Shown: positions 15,581-25,252, counted from the first letter of the stretch. The stretch is DNA of 44,683 bases from CAYZNE01 sp964461035 (GCA_964461035.1 CAYWRI010000012.1:1-44683); one strand, 5' to 3'. Notes: a model not told the origin generated them from the sequence alone. Made by a program: numbers and translations.

Positions 15581-16330
15581 ATGAAAAAAGAAAACTTAGT
15601 TCTCGTACATTCATTTCCAACAAACACGGTAATGCTTAAAGGCTTAAAAGAGTTTTTAGATGATTATTTCAATGTTTATTTTTTGGATTTACCCGGATTT
15701 AATGTTAATATTCCTCCATTAAAAAATATTACTTATGATGATTATTCTAAATATCTTGAGGATTATATTAAGAAACTAAAGCTCAAAGATTATTTTTTAG
15801 GCGGTATTTCTTTTGGATTTTTAGTGGTGAACAATTCCAAAATTAACAAAAGGTGCAAGGGATTTTTGGCAATAGAACCGTTTATTAATGCAAACTATTT
15901 GAAACAAAAATTTATATTGATTAGTTTAATAAAAATAGGTTTATTTTTTGTTACGTGTTTACAATTGCACAATAAATTTTACAATTCAACATTATTTAAA
16001 AAAATTTTATTATTGCAAAATCCAAAACACAGAATAGAAACAATGATTAAAACAATTGATGGTGTGACTTTTTTTGAAACACTAAAGCTACTTTTTAATA
16101 CTAAAACCATTCCAAAGTTTCAGAAAAAGCCTTATATTTTGTTAATAAATTCAAATGATAATATTGTTAATGCAGATAAAACAATCAAATTATTCAAAAA
16201 ACTAAACAACAAATTAATACTTAAGATTAAATCAGAACATTATCCTTCAGACATAACCAAAAAATATTTTCAAAAGAAAATTAATTCTAAAGTTATGAAA
16301 CAACTGCTAGATTTTTGCAAATCAGTTTAA
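15581..16330 (+). CDS. Alpha/beta-hydrolase-fold protein
   Basis: 249 residues. The N-terminal LVLVHSFPTNT is the oxyanion strand-turn; the nucleophile elbow GGISFG has S77. The late acidic residue lies in LLINSNDNIVNADK and the catalytic His in KSEHYPSD near residue 218. The lid region (about 105-165) is hydrophobic (LISLIKIGLFFVTCL), suggesting a membrane-near or lipid-like substrate. A TTTATAAT box lies 27.5 nt before the ATG. It is a single gene; the substrate is unknown. Confidence 0.8.
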   Translation: MKKENLVLVHSFPTNTVMLKGLKEFLDDYFNVYFLDLPGFNVNIPPLKNITYDDYSKYLEDYIKKLKLKDYFLGGISFGFLVVNNSKINKRCKGFLAIEPFINANYLKQKFILISLIKIGLFFVTCLQLHNKFYNSTLFKKILLLQNPKHRIETMIKTIDGVTFFETLKLLFNTKTIPKFQKKPYILLINSNDNIVNADKTIKLFKKLNNKLILKIKSEHYPSDITKKYFQKKINSKVMKQLLDFCKSV

Positions 16331-16470
16331 AGTGGCTCATTTCCAATATGTTTTTAAATATAAAATATAAATATAAGATAAAAGAACTATTAATGGTGCA
16401 AATTCCTTAATATATCATTAATGCGTTATTACTGGTGCTAATTTACATGATAGTAATAATTTAATTCCTT

Positions 16471-16476
16471 GAGGTG
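16471..16476 (+). promoter_or_regulatory. Shine-Dalgarno site of the surface operon
   Basis: GAGGTG six bases before the ATG at 16483. It rules out the GTG at 16474, which lies inside this site, as the start. Confidence 0.55.
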
Positions 16477-16482
16477 TTTATA

Positions 16483-17712
16483 ATGAAAAAGATTCTTAAG
16501 TCGAGAAAAGGTAATGAACCAAGTGCTGCAAATGCAGGTGTTGTAGTGATATTAATTGCAGGATTAATAATATTCTATCTCTTATGGATATCGCCTGTAG
16601 ATAGAGCAAATTTACTTGGAGAAAACACCACTGACAGTGATGGTGATGGAATCATAGATTCTGATAGTGATTATGAGCTTTTACTGCAAGAAAACATAGG
16701 TAGACTAACTAAATTACCTTATTCTGAAAGAAATCATGATCTTTCAGCATTATCTGTTAGTACAAAAACATCTGCTCAGGAAATAAAACATTTTGATAAT
16801 TTATATGTGAGAAATTCAGTTTTCACAAAAAAGTTTCCAGAAATAAGATTCACAATTGATGAATCAATTACAAAAAATCTTAAACTTAGTTTCAATCTTG
16901 AAAAATCCGCGGGAATTTTAATGATTTATTTGAATGGAAATGAAATCTTTGCGGGAGAAATGATTCAGCAATCTCCCCCTGCATTAATGTTACCTGAAGA
17001 ATATCTTCAAGATATAAATACTTTAACATTTTATCTTTATAGACCATCTTGGGCGTTCTGGCAAATCAATGAATACATGATGAATAATGTAAACATTTTA
17101 GGTGACGTTACTGATTTTTCAAATACTGCTGGAGAAGTTGATTTTCAGATAAGTAATATAGAATTTGATAATATTGATGAAGCAACTTTCTTCTTTTTTC
17201 CTGAATGTGAACTAGACAAAGTTGGGAAATTAACAATAACATTAAATAATCAAAAAATATATTCTGCTGTTCCGGATTGCGGAATACAAAATTATGTTGT
17301 TCTAAATCCTTACGATTTACAATCATCAAAAAATACATTAGGATTTAAGACTGAAAAAGGCTATTATTTAATTGATCAAATAAGAGTAAAAACAGAGCTT
17401 AAAGATCAGATATTTCCTGTTTATTACTTTGATTTAGATGAAGAGTATTTTGAAGATGATACTTATGGTAATCCTGAACTAAAAGAAAAATACTATGATG
17501 TTAATGTAACCATAAGATTTGTTAATAATGATTGGAAGAATTTAAAGTTATGGATAAATGGTTTTCAAAGGCAAATTTCTAGTCATGAAATAGTGTATGA
17601 ATTAAATCTGGACTCTTTTGTTGTTCCAAAATCTAATTCAATAGAGCTCATACCTGTAAGTGAAGATATAAGTGTGGCAGAAATTAAAGTAGAATCTTTT
17701 GAACTTGATTAA
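16483..17712 (+). CDS. Surface-anchored protein with N-terminal TM, first gene of surface operon
   Basis: 409 residues. A basic head (MKKILKSRKGN) and a membrane segment at about 19-37 resemble an archaeal class III signal/pilin-like or simple membrane anchor. Just outside it, DSDGDGIIDSDSD (51-63) is a Ca2+-binding-loop-like acidic motif. The remaining ~340 residues form an extracytoplasmic beta-rich region, probably two or three jelly-roll-like domains (repeated patterns L-FNLEKSAGILMIYLNGNEIF and LTITLNNQKIYS, both -L-I-LN-xxIF/Y). The next gene begins 9 nt downstream, so they form an operon. No precise family recognised. Confidence 0.7.
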   Translation: MKKILKSRKGNEPSAANAGVVVILIAGLIIFYLLWISPVDRANLLGENTTDSDGDGIIDSDSDYELLLQENIGRLTKLPYSERNHDLSALSVSTKTSAQEIKHFDNLYVRNSVFTKKFPEIRFTIDESITKNLKLSFNLEKSAGILMIYLNGNEIFAGEMIQQSPPALMLPEEYLQDINTLTFYLYRPSWAFWQINEYMMNNVNILGDVTDFSNTAGEVDFQISNIEFDNIDEATFFFFPECELDKVGKLTITLNNQKIYSAVPDCGIQNYVVLNPYDLQSSKNTLGFKTEKGYYLIDQIRVKTELKDQIFPVYYFDLDEEYFEDDTYGNPELKEKYYDVNVTIRFVNNDWKNLKLWINGFQRQISSHEIVYELNLDSFVVPKSNSIELIPVSEDISVAEIKVESFELD

Positions 17713-17721
17713 TTTATAAAA

Positions 17722-19374
17722 ATGTCTGAGTCAAATAATAGTGGAAATGGCAATTTAGGTAAGATTGGTGATTTTTTCAGTAATATTGGTGATTCAATTA
17801 GTGATTCAACTGAGACTACACAGGTCGGTGGAATTTGGGTTACACTCATGATTATTATTCCCATTATTGCTGTTTTTATGGATGCATTCAGACTTGGATT
17901 TAATAGAACTGCAAGTTCTTTAACTTATGCAATCCTAATGTATTTAGCGGTTTCTGTTATCTTTTTTTTAACTAATTTATTTGGAGGTCTTCATCAAGAA
18001 AAAACTGTTGGAGAAATTTTTACGCCATTGGGTGTTGCATTATTAATTTCTTTAATTCAATTAGCAGTTCCTTATTTTGCTTTTGCTTATCTTCCCACTT
18101 TATTTCCAAGCGTATATGGTATATTAATATTTGTAGTTTTACTGTTTTCTCCCTGGCTTTTTTCTTTAATTTTTATTTTAAAGATTGATGTTAAATTTAT
18201 ACATGTTCTCAGAGCAATATGGATAGTTATTCTTGTAGTTCTTGTAATATTTTTTATGATGGGTTCTATAATAACAAATGCACGAGCAATTGCATCTACA
18301 ACTTCATTAGATGTTTCACCGCAAGAAGCATTTATTACATTTTGGAATCAAATAAAACAAGAATTAGGCAATATTAAAACCCAGATAAATGAATCAATAA
18401 ATGTTAAACTTCATCCTGAATCTGCAAAATCTTCTATAGATAAAAACTCTAAAATGAGATTGGGTGTCTATATAGATCAAACAAGTATTGACTTAATGCA
18501 ATCAATATTGTATGCTGGAAAAAGAATTGATATTCGTGCAGATTTAGCTTATGCAACTTTAAGAGATAAAATTTCTGTGCAAGCCGGTTGTTATGCTATA
18601 GATATTAATGATCCTGATATAAACGATGGAAATAGTCTGAGTCATAGAATACCTGGAAACATAGATTATTCTGAATTTGATGTGTATGGTGAAGACAAAC
18701 GAACCTTGGTTTGTTCTTTTGATAATCCTATGATAGTTGCAAAAGGAAATTATAATGCATATTTTGAGACAAAATTTAATTTTGAAACTTGGGCATATAT
18801 TGATTATACTTTTGTAGAAGAAACGTTAAAGTGGGAATACTTTTATAACGGTCTTGACATAAACACAGAATTAAACATTGATAAAGATCAAGTTCCCATA
18901 TTTACTGACGGACCTGTTAAAATATCTTTGATAGCTATTTCACAACCTATTGGATTAGATTTAAACACAACCAATCCGACGAGACCACAATTTGGTATAG
19001 TGTTAGAGAATTTTTGGAAAACTGGTAAAATAGATTTTGTTGATGAAGTTGTTGTTCAATTACCTAAAATGTTAAGACTTACTGAATGTAAAATGGGATT
19101 TGGAAACGCAGGAAGTCCTTGGCGAGAAGAAGATCCCGATACAGGCGAAAAAAGTGATTATTTTCATTATTATGTTTTTGAAAATCCTTTACAACAATCA
19201 GGGGTAATGGAAGATATTATTTGCAAGTTGGAAGTTAATAAAGGTATGTTTGAAGAAGAATTAGGTCTTAATAATAAACTTCAGAAAACAATTGTCGTGA
19301 CTGCAAGATATTCATATGTTAATGAAGCTCGTCCAACATTATTACGAGTTAAAGAAAATCCTTTACTTAATTAA
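17722..19374 (+). CDS. Polytopic membrane protein with large ectodomain
   Basis: 550 residues. A Ser/Asn/Gly-rich head (1-35) is followed by about six membrane segments between residues 38 and 187 (VTLMIIIPIIAVFM; YAILMYLAVSVIFFL; three between 102 and 151; IWIVILVVLVIFFMM). Residues 190-550 are predicted outside the cell, beta-rich, with paired Cys. The layout suggests a membrane base that holds a surface structure. It lies between a TM-anchored surface protein and a surface lipoprotein on the same strand, so the three may build one envelope complex. Family not recognised. Confidence 0.7.
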   Translation: MSESNNSGNGNLGKIGDFFSNIGDSISDSTETTQVGGIWVTLMIIIPIIAVFMDAFRLGFNRTASSLTYAILMYLAVSVIFFLTNLFGGLHQEKTVGEIFTPLGVALLISLIQLAVPYFAFAYLPTLFPSVYGILIFVVLLFSPWLFSLIFILKIDVKFIHVLRAIWIVILVVLVIFFMMGSIITNARAIASTTSLDVSPQEAFITFWNQIKQELGNIKTQINESINVKLHPESAKSSIDKNSKMRLGVYIDQTSIDLMQSILYAGKRIDIRADLAYATLRDKISVQAGCYAIDINDPDINDGNSLSHRIPGNIDYSEFDVYGEDKRTLVCSFDNPMIVAKGNYNAYFETKFNFETWAYIDYTFVEETLKWEYFYNGLDINTELNIDKDQVPIFTDGPVKISLIAISQPIGLDLNTTNPTRPQFGIVLENFWKTGKIDFVDEVVVQLPKMLRLTECKMGFGNAGSPWREEDPDTGEKSDYFHYYVFENPLQQSGVMEDIICKLEVNKGMFEEELGLNNKLQKTIVVTARYSYVNEARPTLLRVKENPLLN

Positions 19375-19426
19375 TGTATTAATTCAAATCATTTTAGTCA
19401 AAATAAGACAAATAAAGAGAAATAAA

Positions 19427-22400
19427 ATGAATCCAAAAGTTGAAAGCAAAAAATTTATTAGTAATTTTAATAAAACTAATATATTTAAAATTATAACCAT
19501 ATTTACTTTAATACTTTGTATGGGTTTACTTTTTGGTTGTACAACCGTGCCTAATAGTGCAGTAAGAATTACTGGAAAAAAAGGTTTGGAAATTCAATTT
19601 CTAAAATCAACTCCGGATGAAGTGTATGAAAATACAAACTTTTTTACTCGGTTAAATATTAAAAATGTTGGCGCTTATTCAATAAATGATGAATCTAATC
19701 CCGCATTTGCCGCATTGACAACCGATAAATTTTATTTACAATATGATATTTGGGGTAATACTGATAGAAGTTTTAATTTAGACGGAATGAGTTCTATTTA
19801 TCCAAGTGGGGATTACACCATTCTTGATTTACCTGAGTTTTATGTTCCAACACTTAGAGGAAATATTCTAAATCCTGAAACAGAATTATTTGTTAGTGTT
19901 TGTTATCCTTACCAAACTACTTTTGTAGAAGATGTATGTATTGACTTTGATGTTTATGATATGGATGAAAGACCAAAAATATGTCATGCAGAAGAGTCAA
20001 TGTATACTCGAGGACAAGGTGCACCTGTTGCAGTTACAAAAGTTGTTCCTATAGTTAGACAGATTAGAAATAAAATAATTCCTGAATATTTTATAACTAT
20101 TGCAAATGTTGGAAATGGTTTAATAGCAATGCCTAAAAAACAAGGAGATACTTGTGATGAAATTGCTAAAGGTCAAAGAGACTTAGGAATTGTTAACATT
20201 AGAGCTGCAATATCAAACACAACTTTAAATTGTACTTCCACTAAATTAAATTTAATAAATGATGAAGTAGAAGTAAGATGTGCAGCAATAAATGGTGTGA
20301 TTGGTACAACTAATTATTATGCGCCTTTAACAGTTGTTTTAGATTATTATTATATAGAATCAATTTCTAAAGATTTCGATATAACTAGAACAATGATATA
20401 TGATCCTTCGGTTTTTATCAGAGATTCAAGTTGTGAAGGTAAGGAAGTTGGTGCCTTGTGTTTTAAAGATTCAAGAGTTTGTAATGCTGAAAGTAGGTGT
20501 GTGGATAAATGCGAATTTTGTGCATCACATGAAACTAAAGATAGATACGATTTTTGTAATAATGTTTCTGCAGATTATTCTTGTTCTTGCAATAGTGATG
20601 AATGCACATTATTGGGTGAGGGTTGCGAATTCGGGTTATGTAAAAATAAACAATGTTGTAATTATGTTCCAAATAAAAAAGGAATAACTTACAGTTCTAG
20701 GAAAATGTATTTAATAGATGATTTTAAAGATAGTCATTTTTTGAAAGATGAATTTGAAAGTACAACCACTTTAACGTCAGATTATGAATATAGATTTAAA
20801 TCAGTTTATCCTAATAGTAAAAAATATTGTGAAATTTGTCTTTATAGTTTTGAAGCTTCAACTCCAGAATTAATGGATTGCACAATAAGAACAGAATGCA
20901 CTTCACTTAATAATTTTTTATATCATAGTTTTCCTGGTGAAGATATAAATAAAGAGTTCATAGTTTCTTTAGGTGTTTTTGATTATCCTGAAAGAATGAT
21001 TAATGAAGTTCCAATAACAGACAATCATAGAATAAAAATAGTTCCTACCACAGAATGTATTTACGACGGACAACTTCTCGAGAATGAATTAGTTTGTAAT
21101 CTTGTGCGTATGCCTGATGAAAGTTCATTCTTTGATGAAATAACAAAATGTGAATATTGTGCATCTGGTAAAGTTAGTACTGTTTTCACTTGTGATCCTA
21201 AGATAGATCCTAATTATGGTTGTTATTGTAATGAGTTTAATGAAGCGCAAGGTTATAGTTATATTGATGATGATAATAATGTTGATGAAACTGCTTACTG
21301 TGAAGGTGGAGACAAACATTATTGTTGTGTTCCCAAAGATTCTACGTCATTTACTAATTTAAATGGTATTTCTCTTAAGTTTACTTATTCACCTCAAAGT
21401 TATTTTGAAGAGTATCCTGAAGAAACTGAAGTACAAGCTTGTGATTTATCTCAGTGTATTGCTGTGGATGTAATTCAATTTACTTTTAATAAGTTCAGTG
21501 ATTTGAACAGATTAGATTTAAATAATGATGGACAAATAACAATGGCTGATGCAGGTTGTCCTACTTCTACTTCTGCACCTGAAAACTGCACTCAACAAGA
21601 AGCTATTGTAGTATTAGAAGAAACTCAACAAGCACTACAACAAACAGGACCAACTTGTCCTGTCGGGTCTACTGGTGAATTAATTCTTGACTTTTCTGTT
21701 CCTGGAACAGAAATTCCTGAAGGCCCAATCTGTGGAAAACTTGTTATACAAAATTTTATGGGAACCACGCTTAGTTTGGATAATAGAGAGATAATCGAAT
21801 TTGAACTAGTTAATTCTCCTAATTTGAAAAGTCTGTATTTGCGTAGTAATAGTTTGGGTTCTGGTTTTGTTCTTCCTTCTGATTTGACTAGTTTGGAGTA
21901 TTTGGATTTAGAAAGTAATAATTTGGGTTCTGGGTTTGTGCTTCCTGTTGGTTTGTCTAGTTTGAGATATTTGAATTTGGGATATGATGGTTTGGGTCCT
22001 GGTTTTGTTCTTCCTTCCGATTTGACTAGTTTGAAGGAGTTGTATTTGTATTATAATGATTTGGGTCCTAATTTTGTTCTCCCTGAGGGGATGGGTCCTG
22101 GTTTGACTAAGTTGGGGTTGTCGAATAATGATTTGGGTCCTAATTTTGTTCTTCCTGAGGATTTGGGTCCTGGTTTGAAACAGTTGAATTTGCGTAATAA
22201 TAATTTTGGTCCCAATTTTGTTCTTCCTGCAGGGGTGGGTCCTAGTTTGAGATATTTAGATTTATATGGCAATAGTTTGGGTCCTAGTTTTGTTCTTCCT
22301 GCAGGGGTGGGTCCTGGTTTGGAGTATTTAGGTTTAGGAAATAGCGAGTTAAGTCCTGATTTTGTTCTTCCTGATGGTTTGTCTGCTTTGTGGAATTTAG

Positions 22401-22723
22401 GTTTAGGAAATAGTGGTTTGGGTCCTAATTTTGTGCTTCCTGAGGGTTTGTCTAGTTTGACTACGTTGAATTTGCGTAATAATGGTTTGGGTCCTGGTTT
22501 TGTGCTTCCTGTTGGTTTGTCTAGTTTGAAGGAGTTGAATTTAGAGAATAGTGGTTTGGGTCCTGGTTTTGTTTTTCCTTCTGGTTTGTCTAGTTTGAGA
22601 TATTTGCATTTGGAAAATAATTATTTGAGTGATGTGGATATACAAAGAATTAATAATAGTTTACCTGCTGAATGTAGCTTTTATTATGGTCGTCAAAAAG
22701 AAAGAGTTGGAGGACCTGATTAA
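19427..22723 (+). CDS. Cys-rich surface lipoprotein with dockerin-like segment and leucine-rich repeats
   Basis: 1098 residues from the ATG at 19427; a longer frame back to 19316 only overlaps the previous gene. The N-terminus has a hydrophobic segment (20-37) and a lipobox-like LLFGC with C38. Two related Cys-rich blocks at about 345-415 and 575-640 share the order C-x2-C-AS ... C-x-C-N ... CC. At about 694-707 LDLNNDGQITMADAG is a dockerin/EF-hand-like Ca2+ loop. From about 804 to 1070, eleven leucine-rich repeats of 23-24 residues follow (consensus L-xx-L-x-L-xx-N-x-LGPGFVLPxGL). The protein should be anchored outside the cell, with the LRR solenoid binding a partner. Third gene of the surface operon. 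Confidence 0.8.
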   Translation: MNPKVESKKFISNFNKTNIFKIITIFTLILCMGLLFGCTTVPNSAVRITGKKGLEIQFLKSTPDEVYENTNFFTRLNIKNVGAYSINDESNPAFAALTTDKFYLQYDIWGNTDRSFNLDGMSSIYPSGDYTILDLPEFYVPTLRGNILNPETELFVSVCYPYQTTFVEDVCIDFDVYDMDERPKICHAEESMYTRGQGAPVAVTKVVPIVRQIRNKIIPEYFITIANVGNGLIAMPKKQGDTCDEIAKGQRDLGIVNIRAAISNTTLNCTSTKLNLINDEVEVRCAAINGVIGTTNYYAPLTVVLDYYYIESISKDFDITRTMIYDPSVFIRDSSCEGKEVGALCFKDSRVCNAESRCVDKCEFCASHETKDRYDFCNNVSADYSCSCNSDECTLLGEGCEFGLCKNKQCCNYVPNKKGITYSSRKMYLIDDFKDSHFLKDEFESTTTLTSDYEYRFKSVYPNSKKYCEICLYSFEASTPELMDCTIRTECTSLNNFLYHSFPGEDINKEFIVSLGVFDYPERMINEVPITDNHRIKIVPTTECIYDGQLLENELVCNLVRMPDESSFFDEITKCEYCASGKVSTVFTCDPKIDPNYGCYCNEFNEAQGYSYIDDDNNVDETAYCEGGDKHYCCVPKDSTSFTNLNGISLKFTYSPQSYFEEYPEETEVQACDLSQCIAVDVIQFTFNKFSDLNRLDLNNDGQITMADAGCPTSTSAPENCTQQEAIVVLEETQQALQQTGPTCPVGSTGELILDFSVPGTEIPEGPICGKLVIQNFMGTTLSLDNREIIEFELVNSPNLKSLYLRSNSLGSGFVLPSDLTSLEYLDLESNNLGSGFVLPVGLSSLRYLNLGYDGLGPGFVLPSDLTSLKELYLYYNDLGPNFVLPEGMGPGLTKLGLSNNDLGPNFVLPEDLGPGLKQLNLRNNNFGPNFVLPAGVGPSLRYLDLYGNSLGPSFVLPAGVGPGLEYLGLGNSELSPDFVLPDGLSALWNLGLGNSGLGPNFVLPEGLSSLTTLNLRNNGLGPGFVLPVGLSSLKELNLENSGLGPGFVFPSGLSSLRYLHLENNYLSDVDIQRINNSLPAECSFYYGRQKERVGGPD
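21838..22630 (+). repeat. Tandem 69/72-bp leucine-rich repeat array
   Basis: Coding repeat units of 23 residues (with TSL or SSL before the next strand) or 24 residues (with GPGL) that stay highly similar at the DNA level, especially TTGGGTCCTGGTTTTGTTCT. The coding strand is conspicuously rich in G and T compared with the rest of the gene, consistent with recent expansion by duplication. Confidence 0.85.
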
Positions 22724-23170
22724 TCAATTCTTGACTTTTCTGTTCCTGGAACAGAGATTCCTGAAGGTAAAATCAATGGAAAACTTGTTGTACAAAATTA
22801 TGTTGGAACTCAACTTGATTTGGAAAATAAAGGAATAACTGAGTTTGAAATATTTAATGCGCCTAATTTGAAGCAGTTGGATTTAGATAATAATTTTTTG
22901 GGTTTTGAGTTTATTCTTTCTGAGGGGTTGACTAGTTTAGAAGTATTAGGGTTGCGATATAATTATTTGTCTGAATTTGTTGTTTCTGCTTCTTTGGTTA
23001 ATTTGAAACAATTGAATTTGGAGGGGAAAGATTTGGGTTCTGAGTTTGTTTTTCCTTTGGGATTGGATAATTTAGAGTATTTAAATTTGTATTATAATGA
23101 CTTGTCTCAAGAGCAAATACAAGAAATTCAAGAAAAAATACCTGAGACTTGTGAATTTATACATTATTAA
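22724..23170 (+). pseudogene. Truncated duplicate of the LRR module, behind an in-frame stop
   Basis: Directly after the lipoprotein's TAA the same reading frame stays open for 148 codons. Its first segment, ILDFSVPGTEIPEG, repeats the sequence at 21684-21723 almost base for base. It continues as GKLVVQNYVGTQLDLENK and then four degenerate leucine-rich repeats and a closing IQEIQEKIPETCEF cap, like the cap of the first copy. No ribosome site or good start precedes it (a TTG at 22820 is possible). Either the gene was split by a duplication that brought in a stop, or the second module is silent. Translational read-through is the less likely option. Confidence 0.65.
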
Positions 23171-23201
23171 TTTTTTTTAATATTATTTATAGATTTGAGT
23201 T

Positions 23202-24254
23202 TTAGAAGTTAAATAATTTACCATCTATTCTGAAAATAGGATTCTTAAAGACTTGATCAAAATGTGTTTTCGCTTTTATTGCTCCACCCATCCAAGAATT
23301 ACTACCAAAAGCAATATGTGCTGTTCCATACTTTTTTTCATCAACAATTGTTGTTCCAATAATTTTAGCAGATTTATTAGTTCCAATACCTAACTCGCAC
23401 ACTTTTTTAGTTCTTTCAGGAAACTTACTTCTTCTTGCAGCCCATGCAAAAGTATCTTTTAATAAATTAGACATTGCACTTTTTCTAATCATTTTTACTT
23501 GACCTTTTTCTATTTCTACAACAATTGGTTCAGTTGGCAAAATAGTTTTTTTCCAAGTTCTTATTGAACCATCTAATACGAGTTTACCTTCAGCAGTGTC
23601 TTCAATTGGTGGAATATATACTTCTCCTGCAGGCATATTTCCTCCTTTTCCAAGCATATTATAAATTCCTGAATTATTTATAGAAGTTCTACCTTTTAAG
23701 TTTAGAGTTAAATCTGTTCCTGCTTTTGTTTGAATATTTATTTCGCTTGCATTATCCAATGCTTTTTTTATTTTTTCTCCAAATTTGTGTTGTGTTTTAA
23801 AGTCAACATTCAATGAATCTATAAAATATTTAAGATGTCTTTCTTTAACATTCATTAATCCTGAACTAGATAAATATCTATGTCCATTTTTTTGACAATA
23901 ATTTCTAAAACTCTTACTATGAAAATCAAACTTTCCAATCTTATTTGAAACATTAAGTATCATAACGCTATTTTTTGGAAGAGTTTTAAGTTTTCTTGCC
24001 AACGCAACATCTATATCTTCATTTACAAACTTGTGATTCTGTATGTGTAATTCAGTATTAATTCCAAGATTGTGTGCCGCTCTATAATATGCCCCGCTTA
24101 TTAATGGAGAAGTTAATGATCCCTGACCCACATCACCGATAACAAGAACTTTAGATAAAGGCATTTTATCTATTTGTAGAGATTGTTTTATAACTTTCTC
24201 AAACACTTTTATATCAACATTACCAAATAAAGGCAAAACAATATCTAGATTCAT
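23202..24254 (-). CDS. M29-family (AmpS/AmpT-type) aminopeptidase
   Basis: 350 residues, slightly shorter than typical M29 enzymes (about 370-410). The family's metal-site motifs are visible: GNMPAGEVYIPPIEDTAEGKLVLDGS with the Glu ligands, CELGIGTNKSAKIIGTTIVDEKKYGTAHIAFGSN, and THFDQVF with His and Asp. These cytosolic Co/Zn-dependent enzymes release N-terminal residues and finish protein turnover. The N-terminal half is divergent. A TTTAAATA box centred 27.5 nt before the ATG suggests its own promoter. The CYTH gene lies upstream on the same strand. Confidence 0.85.
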   Translation of the reverse strand: MNLDIVLPLFGNVDIKVFEKVIKQSLQIDKMPLSKVLVIGDVGQGSLTSPLISGAYYRAAHNLGINTELHIQNHKFVNEDIDVALARKLKTLPKNSVMILNVSNKIGKFDFHSKSFRNYCQKNGHRYLSSSGLMNVKERHLKYFIDSLNVDFKTQHKFGEKIKKALDNASEINIQTKAGTDLTLNLKGRTSINNSGIYNMLGKGGNMPAGEVYIPPIEDTAEGKLVLDGSIRTWKKTILPTEPIVVEIEKGQVKMIRKSAMSNLLKDTFAWAARRSKFPERTKKVCELGIGTNKSAKIIGTTIVDEKKYGTAHIAFGSNSWMGGAIKAKTHFDQVFKNPIFRIDGKLFNF

Positions 24255-24316
24255 CTTTATTTTAATTAGTCTTTCTGTTTAAATAGTTTTCAGTTTTGAA
24301 CTGCTTAGAAATAAAT

Positions 24317-24838
24317 TTAATCAAAAAATATCTTTTTATAATTAAATCTTGCTAATTCTTTTTCAATGTCTTCATAAGTTTTACCGCATACCATTCCACC
24401 TGCAGTAAAAACTTCTTGAGTTATTTCAACAAGACAGAATTCGGGTATTTCAAATTCATCTTTTGCTTTTTCTGAGTCAAATTCAACATCAACCAATATC
24501 AAACCTTTAAGCGCATCCTGAAAAACATCTATTTCTGCAATTCTATCTTTGTATTTGTAATAATATCTTTTCTTGCGAACTCGTTTTCCTTGCAGTTGTG
24601 TTAATTCTTCAAACTCTTTTTCTGTAAGAATTATTGTTTGTTCTCGTTGAATTGAAGAATCTCCTTCTTTTACGGGCGATTTTTTGGTCATTTCATACTT
24701 ACTTCCATTCTTGCGAATTCTTAAATTTGGGTGCATACTTTCTTTAGGAATGTATATATCATAAACTTCTTTAAATTCACAATCCTTTAACCCTTCAGGA
24801 ATATTTTTCAAAAGATATGTCTTTTCTAATTCAATCAT
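24317..24838 (-). CDS. CYTH-domain protein (triphosphatase/adenylate cyclase class IV fold)
   Basis: 173 residues. It starts MIELEKTYLL, the ExExK-type signature of the CYTH triphosphate tunnel fold in variant form. The tunnel strands follow: LRIRKNGSKYEMTKKSP, IQREQTIILTEKEFEEL, KKRYYYKYKDRIAEIDVFQDALKGLILVDVEFDSEKAKDEF, with alternating Arg/Lys and Glu. This domain covers inorganic triphosphatase, thiamine triphosphatase and adenylate cyclase activities; the sequence does not choose among them. The spacing to the M29 gene downstream is 62 nt. Confidence 0.85.
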   Translation of the reverse strand: MIELEKTYLLKNIPEGLKDCEFKEVYDIYIPKESMHPNLRIRKNGSKYEMTKKSPVKEGDSSIQREQTIILTEKEFEELTQLQGKRVRKKRYYYKYKDRIAEIDVFQDALKGLILVDVEFDSEKAKDEFEIPEFCLVEITQEVFTAGGMVCGKTYEDIEKELARFNYKKIFFD

Positions 24839-24936
24839 ACTCTTTTCTAGAATTTAGTTTATTATAAAAGTTTTGTTTTCATTTATGATAAACAAACTAA
24901 TCTGATTTTACACTATTTATGGTCCATCCCATAAAT

Positions 24937-24944
24937 TTTATAAA
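24937..24944 (+). promoter_or_regulatory. TATA box of the ASCH gene
   Basis: TTTATAAA centred 26.5 nt before the ATG at 24967, the standard leaderless spacing in this window. Confidence 0.55.
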
Positions 24945-24966
24945 CGTCTAGTAATAATTTAGTCTT

Positions 24967-25227
24967 ATGAAACATACAAAAAAGGTCTGGCCAGAATATT
25001 TTCAAAAGATTTTAGATAGTAAAAAAACATTTGAACTTCGTCTTGCAGATTGGAACTGTAAAGATGGAGATACATTGACTTTGCAGGAATGGGATCCTGA
25101 AACAAAAGATTTTACAGGCAGAAAAATAGAAAAAGAAGTTACTTATGTTTGTAAAACAAAAGATTTCACATTCTGGTCAAAAGAAGATATTGAAAAATAT
25201 GGTTATCAGATAATTGCTTTTAAATAA
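24967..25227 (+). CDS. ASCH/DUF3850 small RNA-binding-like protein
   Basis: 86 residues covering a complete DUF3850-type ASCH (PUA-like) barrel: HTKKVWPEYFQKILDSKKTFELRLADWNCKDGDTLTLQEWDPETKDFTGR, then EKEVTYVCK and a closing YGYQIIAFK strand. Conserved are the Lys-Thr-Phe-Glu-Leu-Arg motif and LQEWD. ASCH domains bind RNA or nucleotides and some are nucleases or act on modified bases; for this protein the target is unknown. Such genes are often phage-associated, but no phage genes are near. Confidence 0.85.
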   Translation: MKHTKKVWPEYFQKILDSKKTFELRLADWNCKDGDTLTLQEWDPETKDFTGRKIEKEVTYVCKTKDFTFWSKEDIEKYGYQIIAFK

Positions 25228-25252
25228 TTGTAATAATAAATAAAAAAAATAA

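Noticed and set aside
21838..22630. CRISPR array
   Set aside because: The 69/72-bp units are in-frame leucine-rich repeats without unique spacers.
22721..22723. Programmed read-through of the TAA to join both LRR modules
   Set aside because: No recoding signal is seen and TAA is the least leaky stop; a duplication with loss of the original junction is simpler.
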